A DNA stretch of 64,000 nt from Limanda limanda (Eukaryota > Chordata > Actinopteri > Pleuronectiformes > Pleuronectidae), in assembly GCF_963576545.1 (NCBI RefSeq), contig NC_083651.1:23362248-23426247 (forward strand), in the 5' to 3' direction. Each line of letters opens with the position of its first letter. Positions within the stretch are counted from its first letter, which is position 1. This document shows positions 53,233 through 64,000 of the stretch, piece by piece. Made by a program: the position numbers and the translations under genes. Under the pieces are notes generated by a model. That model saw only the letters and a program-made list of their open reading frames with translations. It was not told the DNA's origin and did not search any database.

Positions 53233-53361
53233 GTCAACGGTGTGGATATTACAGGCGTGGGCCAGGAGGAGTTGGTGTGTATGCTACGCGGCACGCGGCA
53301 GGGGGAGAGTGTGTGCCTGGTGGTCCTGCGGCCGGAGGAGATGTTCCTGCCCAGAGAGATG
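53233..53361 (+). CDS. pard3b: pard3b exon: second part of PDZ2
   Basis: This 129-nt exon is in phase 0 at both ends. It encodes VNGVDITGVGQEELVCMLRG, TRQGESVCLVVLRPEEMF and LPREM. The NG-D-TG-QEELV block is the last helix region of PDZ2, and LPRE closes the domain as in both Par3 paralogues (FLPREL in Par3B, FHPREL in Par3A). LRGTRQGE corresponds to LRSTKQGE. The donor is a consensus GTAAGA; the acceptor is a bare (TG)n tract. Because the length is a multiple of three, skipping would remove half of PDZ2 without shifting the frame. Three CG-rich codon runs make it GC-richer than the neighbouring introns. Confidence 0.98.
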
Positions 53362-55343
53362 GTAAGAACCAATCACAATGCAGTGTTGTCAGCCAATGGA
53401 GAGAGACCTTCTGGTTAAGTGGTGAGTCAGTGGCCTGTTTTATGGAAAACGGAGAAAGATGGTCAGCCACCATCGTTTTTCCGCTGGACATTTCACCTCC
53501 CGCTAATTTTACAATTTCTGGTCCAATCAACAGGCTTGCCTTGATGATGCTCGGCTCAGCAGCCTATAGGAAGGCTGCTGTTCAAACACATTTACCTCAA
53601 ACTTCAAAGAGGGCTTTTCTGAATTATGTGAAAGATCATGCACTTCCCTGTAAAATAATAACCTCACTTTAAAACAAACAATCATGTACTACAGTGTTTT
53701 AGAGGTATTCATTCTGATTGAATCAAGTGAACATATTGTAAAGATATGATATCTTGTGCTGTTCTGCCGCTGCCTCCATGTTTCTGCTGAATTTCAACAC
53801 TGTTTCAATTCAATAAACTCTTCTTCAATTCACCCTTGTTCTATCTTTTCCGTGCTTTTTACTTTGACCTCAACCACTCTGCATGCACTGATTTTAATTA
53901 CACCTTTTGTAGGTTTTAGACAAAAATAAGTTTTTCACTTTTCTCGCTGTCTCCTCCTGACAGTCTCATAACCTGCTGCTGTTTGCTCCTAATGCAGTAG
54001 CTGACTTTCCTGATTGTATTTTCTCTCACTCTAGTCGTAGCTCTTTAGACAACCTCCGTTTTTCCTTAGAGTGTTTCTTCTGGGAGGTAATTTTCTATCA
54101 TATCAGCTCTTTTGTCGATGACTTTCAATTTTACCTACAACTCTGAGGTGTCACTTGCAAACACATTCACGGGAGCACAAAGGGAATAACAATAGGTTCA
54201 GATTACGAGACTTGTCATTTTTCATTTGATCAAATTTACTTGTGTCTCCTCTCCGCCGCTCACTCATGTCTTTGGTTGATGTTTTTCCATCTCTCACTGT
54301 ATCTTATTTTCCTTTAATTCCGCCTTTTGTGTTTCTTTTCCCTCTGTGTCTCTGTCCGCTCTTATCGACTGATGTTTCCTCAACGGCTGCCAGGAAGTTC
54401 TAGACCCACACATACACACACTTGCATGCATGCGACCTTGAGCCTCATCGGAAATTCTGTTTCTTGCGGACAGGAAAGGGAGCAATGTGCTGGATTTTGT
54501 ACATATGTTAACATTTACGATCATTTGGATTGTCGTGTTTTGTCCAGAGCTTCTCAACGCACGCATGGCTGAACTCCATGGCACCGGTCGTGCTGTAATT
54601 ACAGAGGATGTCACGTGTGGCCCCTCGAAACCACTTCAGCAGTACTTCTACTTCTTTTCTTCCACTGTTGTGTAAACAATTCTAGAAAGCTAACTCTTAA
54701 AGTAAAAGGTAACTCTTATTTTCATATCATCACAATTGAAAGATTGAAGGATTTTGAAAGATTTCCATAGTCAAGAAATACTTGTTTTGGCCCGATGGCT
54801 TTCAGACCGGGAACAAATCTCCCTGGAGTCGGTTGTTAGCTCCCAAACAATATTCATTCAACGTGATGACTTGTCTTAGCTGCACAGTATTCTGCTGGGG
54901 TTGTATAGCTTCAATACAGCTGGTAAACCTTAGGCCACTCGGCTAAAAACATGGACACATACTTAACCAAATCATCACTGACGGGAAACTGACCTCTGAT
55001 TGTTCCAGTATTTTTCATACACATACTTACTCAGTCGCACTCACTTGTTCATAGCAAGAAGAGAACTGGTAAATCACTTCTGCTTGAACTGGATGTCTCT
55101 GTTGTGTTTCTCCGTGTGTGTGTCTGTGTGTAGGAGAGAGTTTGTGTTCTTTCTGTACAGTCGACAAAGTTTTCCTGCCTCTCCTCTCTCTGAGTTGGTG
55201 TCTCTCGCCCTCAGCCTCTATTCCTGACTGACAGTTCTCCCAACTGGAACTCACATGTGATCATATCTGCTGAACAGTTTTCAGGAGCAAATGCAATAAC
55301 AGTTCTGTACAGTGAAGCTGTGATATTTAACATGCGGAGTGGT

Positions 55344-55348
<5 letters not shown>

Positions 55349-55380
<32 letters not shown>
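55349..55380. repeat. (GA)n microsatellite
   Basis: Sixteen GA units. Confidence 0.93.
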
Positions 55381-55384
<4 letters not shown>

Positions 55385-56235
55385 GTATTTCGGGGCAGTG
55401 CTAGTCATCATTACCAGCTGTTTTAGTGGTGACAGTTGAAACCAAAAGGTATTTTCCTTATTTCTCTTCTTTCTTCAGTCATATAGTTGCATATTAAAGC
55501 CGTGCATACTTTTTTTCCTGGTATTTAGATAACGTGTGAAAGAAGCGGAAACAGAAGCTCTAAGATTTCATTAAATTTATCGAGATGTCTTTTCTCAGAT
55601 ACAAAATTAAGAACACATGCAAATATGTAGCCAACAGCATTACACACACTACAAACACTGGCTGCCCACTCACTCTATGCCACTCATACACACACAATAT
55701 CTCGGCTACTTGACAACAACAAAATAATAATTCATAATGAATACATTACAGAAAAAAGTACATTAAAAGTCAATTAAAAGCCCAGACAGGTTGTTTTTAA
55801 CATAATACAGTAAATATGACATCATGACAATGATTAAAAGAAAGAGCATGATTATTCCCACCACAGGGGGCTTTGTATGTGAAGGATCTACATTTCTTTG
55901 GAAATTCTGGGGGACAAATGGGACATTTGACAGATCGGAAAAGTATATTACACATACAGTAGATATTAAATTTTTTTTATTCTCTGGGCAAGTGCATGCT
56001 TGTGGTTCTCTCTCGCAATGGCAGAGATGGATTTCATTATAAAACACACAAGTTCGTAGGCAGGAGGTAGGCGTGTGAGATTAGACACACAGAGTATATT
56101 GTTGTTTTCTAACCTCCGGCACTATCTTTCCCTAACTTAAAACATTTTGTATTTGTTGCAAAAACTACTTAATCTTACCCATAAGATCAGAAAACTGCTG
56201 TGGACAGTCACAGTGGCCAGATTATGTGTTTAAGT

Positions 56236-56560
56236 TCTTTGTCCGTCCATCCGTCCCATTCTGATGAACACGCTATCTCAAGAACGGCGTGAGATAGTTT
56301 AATCAGATTTAGTAAGATTAGATTTTCAAGGTCACTTTAAGCTCATAAAACACCTATTTACCTCTAGAACACTTTATCTTTAGAACACCTTGAGAGTTTT
56401 CTTTAAAATTTTTGAATAAATGGTCACAGTGACCTCACAAAACATGTTTTTGGCCTTTGGAGCATGATATCTAAATCTGCCTTAAGCATATTTCAAACTT
56501 ATTTTTACCAGTTTTCACATCACTCAAAGATGAATTGATACGACTTCACTTTAAACATAT
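56236..56560. repeat. Dispersed teleost repeat (tccgtccatccgtcccattct type)
   Basis: The start gtccgtccatccgtcccattct, then acgctatctcaagaacgg, ggtcacagtgacctcac and aaaacatgtttttggcc are hallmarks, from memory, of a repeat frequent in fish introns. The class is not established to my knowledge. No coding capacity. Confidence 0.55.
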
Positions 56561-57811
56561 GACAGCTGTGCATTATTTCAAGGGATAGAGACGTTTAAAG
56601 TCAACTGATACGTTGAAGCTTACATTTGTAGCTCTTTTTATTTATTTTTTACATCCTCTGCGGTTAAACATGATAAAACATTTGTTGCGAGTCATGGTGT
56701 CTTTGTTGACAGTGCAAATAAAATCTGTTCAAAACAAGTGCATAGAAGAAGAGATTCCGCCCATGTTTGTATTTTCACGCCTCACATTCTAGCATCAGTC
56801 TTCTAGTCTTGTCTTGTAGCTGTAATGTTTTCCAGGTTTTTACAGTTTTTGTTTCATTTCAACATCATGCACACAAAGCCTCCAAACAACTCTGCCAATC
56901 TTGTTGCAGACCTCTTGCTGCTGCAGAGGTCGGCCATTTAATAACTGACTGTCACCTTCCCTCGTCAAGTGACCCCCACACACTAAAAGTTCATCACTCG
57001 GAAAAGAAACTTGGTCACAATCAAAAGGAGGAAATGTCTTAGGATTGTTTTCTTACCCTTATAGAAAGTGTTTTCATGTTTGGCAGCAAATCGCCGTGGA
57101 GGAGGTTTGTTTACAGTTTATAACATCACTCACTTTTTTTCTCACACTTCTTGTTCTATTTAAAGGACATCGACGTCCCTTACGAGCCAAAATTCACAAT
57201 AACGTATATCAAGATGTAACTTTGAAATTCAAATCTTTACATGGAAATCACTAGAAGACGTTTCAGAGCCTTTTCACTGCCATTGAAATTAACCAATTTT
57301 ATTTTATTTTTTTTTAGCATGCTACCATATAAATCTGTCTTTGTTAGTCTTTGCTAAGGACAACTTTTTCCATAATTATTGAAAAACTGAAACAGCATTT
57401 TGAGAAGGAGAAAAACTTTGTACGACCTCCAAAAGTAGAAAAAGGTGTTTTTCCTGTAAGTAGCGTCTGGATGCAGATTGGAAAGATCGATGAAATGATC
57501 ATAATTTCTCAATATGTTTTAATGAGTTTAATATCGTGGATTTATACAAACCTTATTTACAGTCCCAATACTTTTTAAACCACGTTTTATCAGCCTTTAA
57601 ACAGTGATATGAGTAAGTTTGTTAAAGGTTGGATGTGAGGGCTCGTGCCAGCTTGTTTGTGTTTACGGAGAGGAAACAGAAGAAGGATGATGATGAAATG
57701 ATGGAAGGATCTTGTCTCCTCCTCCCCCTCTTCCGTCGTCTCATTTTAGTCAACCATCTGGTGTTGTCTGCTAAAGTGTGCGCCCGCTGTAGAACAAAGA
57801 CATTACACCAT

Positions 57812-57875
57812 CTCTATACACACACACACAGACACACACACACGCACACACACATACACACTCACACACACACAA
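57812..57875. repeat. Imperfect (CA)n microsatellite
   Basis: CA units with GACA, CGCA, TACA and CTCA interruptions. Confidence 0.9.
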
Positions 57876-57984
57876 CCACTGTGACATACAACCATATTAA
57901 TACAGATTCCCCGACTGTGTATAAGTATACATCCACCTGCTGTGTTGGCATTTTGAAGATACAGGTACACACACCACACAAACA

Positions 57985-58019
57985 AACACACACACACACA
58001 CACACACGCACACACACTC
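57985..58019. repeat. (CA)n microsatellite
   Basis: About 17 units with one CG interruption. Confidence 0.9.
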
Positions 58020-60812
58020 ATTCAGTTTCTCACATATAAAACATAAAACAATATTTTTTCTTTAGTAATTTTCTTCACATGAACAAGCATACGTCTGCTC
58101 TGTTGGTCAGAGCCTTTAATGTGTTGAATAAAATAATACACGAAAAAAATAAGCCAAATGTAACTGAACAAATTTTTAGCACTTTAAAATAACAATGACA
58201 AATATTTCTACAGAAGTAAAAAGCTTCATATAAAGATCTCTCCAGACTTGTTTCTAGACATTTAAAGTATTATGAGAGGTCTAATGTAGCTGAATTTCCA
58301 GCAACCGCTAATTCGTAGAGTCTGACTTACTAAGACCAGAATATATAAATATGCAAAAACATTTAATTTTAAAGTTTAGTGGCATTGTGAACCGAGACCA
58401 ACTTCCACACTCGTTATGTCACAAACTAACTCACTTTACTTAATCATCTTAAACTTAGATTTAAGGTAAGAACAGAGAAACCTTCCTCTTAACTGCAGCT
58501 GAATATGAAAAAAGCTTTGACCTGTTGAACTATGCTCATGAATCCTGCAAATTTAACAGCAAACACTCGAATCATCCGATGTTACGCAGGCAGATTGTAG
58601 ATCAGAAATTTGATTCATAAAAACAAAACAGAAGAGAGCAGAACAGACTTGGGTGTGGCAGGATTTGTTTCATTTTATTCTTCACCATCTCTCTCCTCCT
58701 TCTCGGAAACACAAATGCATAAACAATGAAAACATTATACAGAGCAGCCACACAACAGTTGAAACACAACCCATTCACTCACACACTTTGGCTGCTACTG
58801 CAGAGGACTGAATATGAGCTTTACGTGTGATTCCATCAGGATATTTGTGCAGCTCTGCTTTTGGCATCCAGCTTGTGATGAGCTGCAAAATGATCCTCTC
58901 TCTATCCTCTTCCTGTTGTTTTTTTTTTCTTCTTCTTTTTTCCTCCTTCCACTACATGGAGGAAACATTCTCCTCGGTGCCAGATGCTCCTCTCAGTAAA
59001 CTGTTGTCAGCTGGTGACGGAGCACATTCAAAACACAAGAACTTTATTGAACAGTTTCTCCGTTCTGATTATCCCCCATCCATCACCGCTGCTGCTTCAC
59101 AGTGTGTGTGTGTGTGTGTATGTGTGTGCAGTCTGTTGTCTGTTTTCTCTCTCTAGTGTGTGTGTGTGTGTGTGCGTGCAAACACAGGTCTCTGAGGGTG
59201 TAACAGATGGGGGATCTACTGTAGTGATTCTGTGAGGTCACATTGGTGACGATATCAGTGAGATGTAACACACACATACACACGCACACACACACACAAA
59301 CTCCCTGGCAGCTTGGTCTCTCTGCTGGAGCTGCCATCATCCCAGTGGAGAGCAGCAGGAAGGGGTATCACGTCTCTCTCTCTCCCTCTCCTCTCTCTCT
59401 CTCCCTCTCTGTGGCTCAACGTCTCATCTCACATCTCCGTGCTGTTTATTGAAGGTTTATCAGCTCCTTCATTATCCTCTCATCTACAGTCGCTGCTGCG
59501 TCTCAAGGCTCGAAGCGCACGAGCATCTCACACACACTCACATGTGTCCATCTTGGGTTCAAATCCCTGGGAATCAGGTCACTGAGAAACAGCACGGGCA
59601 TCACACTTACTCAGAAACAGCTGAATCTCTGTGAAGAGTAATAGCAACAATTTTCTTAAGAAGAACAAAAAATCGGATTTATAGAAAAGTCTATTAAACA
59701 GTTGAGATGCAAAATAATAGTCTGACAGTTTGGAAAATAGGCTTTTTTAGCCATTTAACCAAGTGATAGAAGAGATGATTGATGCCACCTTCATGTCATC
59801 AGCCGGTTCATTTAGCACACAGGATGTAAACAGTGGGAAACAGCTGGCCAGGCTCAGTCTGAAGGTAACACAATCCACCCACAACAACTCGGAAGCTCAT
59901 TAATTAACACATTACATCTCTTTTGTTCACGTCTTTAACTTTTTTTAAAGCCTGTAAAAATCTGCTCTGTGAAAAGTAGATGAGCAATAGTTTTCATTAT
60001 CTCAGCAGCATTGTATGATTTAAACAATTTGATGTCAGTGACTTGATATTGCTGTGGACATGTGAGTGGAAATAATATAGATGCTCAACCCAGAACAGAA
60101 AAATAAGTTGTGGATGTAGAGTCGTGGATTCAGGGCGAGTTGTCGACATTACAACACCTCCAACACCTCAAGATCACACATATCCAAGTAGAGGTCTGTA
60201 CAAGCCCTTGTTTCATGAGATCGTCTCTATTGATTAGTGTGACCTGACCACACGGCCCTTTATTTCTGCTGGTGCTGCTCCTTCAAGCACTGACACACCA
60301 GTTGCAGTCAAATTTCAAATAATGCCTGAGTCCACCCCAACGTTCACTTCAAATGATTTACTTTATTGTTTCTTTGTGAGACGAGAGCTAAAGCTTGCAA
60401 ACCGTTGCCAAGAAGCAGTTTGGTGGCCATGTGTTTGTGGGGGGGGGGGCTTCAACACGTGAACAGACGGCAGCCCGGCCAACACCACGGTCCCATCGTG
60501 ACCGCCCATGACCACTTGTAGCCTCAGTAGATGAACCCTGTGCCGCCAACATCTGCTGTAAGGCTGGCGGCAACATTTTGGAGAATATGGATATAGAACT
60601 GTTTTCCTTTGTACAGCTACCTCACTGACATTTGATCCATATTGCAGGAAAATATGTCACTGGAGTAAACCAGTTCCTTCTGTCAGGAAAAAGAAAACGC
60701 TGGTCGACCATAGTGCTCTCCCTAAAAACACACTGACCTTTAAAACCACTGTGGTTCTTACCTCTCTCTCCCTCTCTCTTTTCCCTTTGTCTCTCCCATC
60801 TTCTCCTGTGAG

Positions 60813-60849
60813 GATGTAAATGCTTTTGAGTCATCTCAGATTGTGGAGG
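60813..60849 (+). CDS. pard3b: pard3b candidate short exon after PDZ2
   Basis: This 37-nt segment follows a very long pyrimidine tract (60766-60807) ending CCTGTGAG and is followed by a perfect GTGAGT donor. It is open in phase 0, matching the exit phase of the PDZ2 exon, and gives DVNAFESSQIVEG, leaving one base. In Par3A the segment after PDZ2 reads ELNAEPSQMQ, so N-A, S and Q fall in similar places; Par3B has ELKGEPDCCAL. The splice signals are better than the protein match. It may be a real linker exon, an alternative exon or a chance pair of splice sites. Confidence 0.5.
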
Positions 60850-63800
60850 GTGAGTCGACCTCCACAGGCATTACATTGACCATTAGCTCAAGGTGTGGGG
60901 GATTGGACAACAGGGGCCCATTGTGAGAGGCCAGTGATGGGACAGTTATTTACAGAAGCATTGCCCATAATGTCAGCTTCCTGTTCCTGAGTGTACTTTA
61001 CCTGTGTGTGTCTTACATCTACTGCTGCATTTAAGCACAGCGGCTGCCGCTGTTTGGCTTTGTATAATGACTCCTTGGGCACTCGTTCCCACAGCATGGG
61101 ACTTTCTACATAAAGTCACGCACACACAGACACACACACACACACACAAACATACAGACACACACAGCCTCTCTGCGTGATAGGGCGAATCTGCGAGCTG
61201 CTCTCATTAAAATAACGTGTTGCTGAAAGCAGATTTCCTTACATGCAAATACACAATGACTCTAAAACTAATAGCAGCTGAGTGATTAAACATACACCAC
61301 GATTATTACTCACACATTATGATCATTGTTTTTCTCTATCTCTATTCTCTCGCTTGGAGTTGATCTTGTCTTTGGGGTTGAGTTAAGGATGTTTTTATTC
61401 TTGGGTGTGTGTGTTTTTTCTAATGCTCAGCTATTTGCCTCTGTTTAGTATAACAATATATTCTCATTTACCCAACTACACATTCTCATTCACACACATC
61501 AACACAAACTGACCTGCCTCTCTTGTTCTAGCAAACTATTGAAATGTTCACGAGCAGCGTGATGAGGTTCACCTATGCAAAGTGTTTTTCTATAACCTCT
61601 GATAGAGTTTATGTGAATATACACACACACAGACATGGAAGCAGGTCAGTGATCATTATTTGATATTTAGTGATGTCACAGTACCGGTCAGTACCAAAAC
61701 CACAGCAAAAACTACACAACAGAGGCCCCTGCACGCACAGTGTCTTAATACACCTCCATGTCAGTGTACAAATAGAAGTTTAAATAGTCTAAGAAGGTGA
61801 CAGATCAATCGTGTGAAAATATTCATTTTAAAAGAAATCTTATTATTTTGAACACTTTATATTTTAAATATAGGCAGCAGCCTGCTCATGTTAAGAGCTG
61901 TTGCTACTTTAGCCTCAACATGGTCCATCTTTGTAAACAGTCTATGATTTAGAGATGTTATTGTTTCCTCCTTTCATTTGGAAAACACTGTGGAACCATT
62001 TGCAACACATCTCCATCTGCCAGTATTGGTTTTCTTTTTTGTCTTTTCCCCACAAGTCATGGTGCTGGTGCTTGTTGTAACTGTTGACCTGACCTCTTCT
62101 TTCTCCTCGAGTTAAATGTCTGAGTAGAAGACGTTTCCCAGAAAATAATTACACCTCCAGTACTTATGACATCTATTTTACCTTTGGTACATCAGTACTG
62201 TGGACATTTCAGGATTTTCAAATTGGCACTGATACATATTGTTTCTTGTGACATAGCTATTTCAGTGTTACTCACAGATACAACCACTTATCATAGCTAT
62301 GAGCATGAAATAATAAACATGTTCCATAAAGTTGCAGCGTACTTTTCAGTACAAATAGTGTATGCCCTTGTTCTCTTCTGTGTTTGTATGTGTGTGTTTG
62401 TTTGAGAGCGATTCTTGTAAATGAGAAAGAGGTTTTGTTTGTAAAAGTCCACAGAACCATCAGGTTTGACACCGGGTGATAATGTTGTTCCACCGTCCTC
62501 ACAGGCTGATTATTTATCTGGTAAGGTATCAGAGGGAACCTGGAGGCTGCACACATTCATTGTTTTACAGGCAAATTGAATTCAACACCCAGAAAAACAA
62601 CTTTACACACATTTGCATATTTCCCTTCGGATTTTCTAAAACATTTCACAGCATGTATGGGTGGTCCTGACCCCAAAGCTGAGAACTGCTGTTTTGAACT
62701 TTTCTGCAGCACAACAGCACCCACCCTCTACTCTAAATTCATTCTGGCATTGGTTCTGTCCCAGAAAAAAAGAAATGAATTAACATGAGTTATCAAAGCA
62801 GCGAGGTTAAATCAGATAAATAAAGAATGTAGCAGCAGCAGAAAAAACTGAAAAGTTGCCAAATCATGACATTACTTTGGACAGAATCTCGGAGTAATAC
62901 ATTCTCGCCGTAATTATGCACAGAAAATAGCCAACATTTCTCTTCTGGGGGTTTTTGAAGTTCTTTCCAAGGTCGTAGAGCTTCCTATCAGGTCTGGACA
63001 GTCAGTCAGATGGGAGGAGGTTTTTCCCATTGGGGGAAAAACAGCTTTCTGCCGAGTAGAGGACTTTGTGTCAGCTTAACGCTGTTAAACCTACAATCCC
63101 CACAGACAAACAGTGTCTAAACCTGACACTGCTGACCCACGCAAACACACGCAGGCCGACTGAACTCACACACTGCACATAGACAGCAGCACAAATGCAC
63201 ACACGTAGACTTTTTATTTGCAAGTACACAACAATAATTAATGGATTTCTGGCAAAGACAACACACTTGCACACATTATCACACTGCAGCCACATACATT
63301 TTTGATGTGGAAAGACAGAAGAAAAGGGACACACTCATAAACACAAACACAACTCATCCTTTGATTTTCTGATGTTAGTATTTGAACTAGTTTCATCTGT
63401 CTGTATAACATCTTTTTACTGCCTCAAATACAGCATTTATTTGTCCTTTTATTTTTACATTGTTTTTACACATTGAGGACCTTTTTTGCAAATCATCTTA
63501 TTGTTAAGTTAAATGTGATAAAACGTTGATGTGATACTTTTAAGATTATATTATTTCTCATCCAAATTATAAAGAATTATCTAATACGAAGACTGAATAG
63601 TATTTTAGAAGTGTTATTTTATTCTAGGGTCAAAATCTAAGCTTCGACAAGTTTACCTGAGTCTATTGAGTATTTGGAAGGGAAATGTGTATTTAACAAA
63701 AAATATAAAACTTGTCATTAGGCCTCGACTATAATCTACATGCAGTGAGCTTTCACAAGCTTCAAACACACATTTTGATCTGGCTGGAAACTATCTTTTT

Positions 63801-64000
63801 CCTTTGTTGCTGGTGTATTTCCCTCTAACTCCAACTCAAACTTGATCATTATTGCAATACCTCCTCCCTGATCGGTGTGTTTTCCACCATCTTTCTTGGT
63901 TTATTACAGCCATTTTTTCATCCATAAAGCCAGTCTTTATTTCTTGTTCCTCTGTCTGTTGCACAATCTTTCTTTCCTCTCTGTATTACCTCTCGCTCAT
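60850..64000 (+). other. Non-coding stretch at the right end, probably a pard3b intron
   Basis: No exon, RNA gene or clear mobile element recognised. Short CA tracts at 61119-61148 and AT-rich sequence make up most of it. Confidence 0.6.

Larger units (their letters stand above)
53362..60812 (+). other. pard3b intron (about 7.5 kb) or end of recognised coding part
   Basis: Contains a GA tract (55349-55380), a dispersed fish repeat (56236-56560) and CA tracts at 57812-57875 and 57985-58019. No part of PDZ3 was found: its usual opening LTFEIPLNDSGSAGLGVS was looked for and not seen. Confidence 0.7.

Noticed and set aside
57629..58039. 136-codon frame
   Set aside because: Mostly translated CA repeats; no family similarity in the first 60 residues.

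Overview
This window is teleost (probably percomorph) genomic DNA. It has vertebrate GT-AG introns, many long (CA)n and (GA)n microsatellites, degenerate Tc1/mariner copies, hAT-type miniature elements with 8-bp target duplications and fish-type SINEs. No prokaryotic gene structure is present. Almost every ATG-to-stop frame here is a chance frame, a microsatellite frame or a shadow of a transposon.

The only protein-coding gene I can support is an internal part of pard3b (Par-3 family cell polarity regulator beta) on the + strand. Eight exons are well supported: 18304-18457, 25257-25345, 45268-45351, 46668-46793, 50285-50543, 51356-51464, 52968-53107 and 53233-53361. One more is likely (36701-36771) and two are candidates (17792-17838 and 60813-60849). 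Reading phases agree at every junction tested. In order they encode the end of the N-terminal oligomerisation domain (candidate exon), a linker with a conserved GGEIEV-type motif, a variable serine/alanine-rich linker, all of PDZ1 (SPLGIHVVP carboxylate loop), a proline/basic linker, and all of PDZ2 (GLGF loop). The first exons and everything from PDZ3 and the aPKC-binding region onward were not found and probably lie outside the window.

Layout: 1-17791 is non-coding, probably a large 5' intron. It holds an hAT-type MITE (8673-9031), a dead Tc1 transposase relic (about 11650-12595) and, touching it, an 841-bp foldback hAT-like element with a perfect 8-bp target duplication (12604-13444). From 17.8 to 25.3 kb are the N-terminal-side exons with two more Tc1 relics. 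From 25.3 to 45.3 kb are two large introns with a TTAA-flanked piggyBac-like MITE that contains an exon-1-like segment, two related MITE fragments, a SINE, an hAT-like repeat and several microsatellites, plus an intact antisense tRNA-Glu(TTC) at 43037-43108. From 45.3 to 53.4 kb the PDZ1/PDZ2 exons are clustered, with a near-palindromic MITE at 48425-48677. From 53.4 to 64 kb is mostly intron.

Nothing here amounts to a new biological system. The points most worth a second look are the UG-repeat 3' splice sites at three PDZ-coding exons, the piggyBac-like MITE carrying a start codon, a short exon and a splice donor, and the foldback hAT element.
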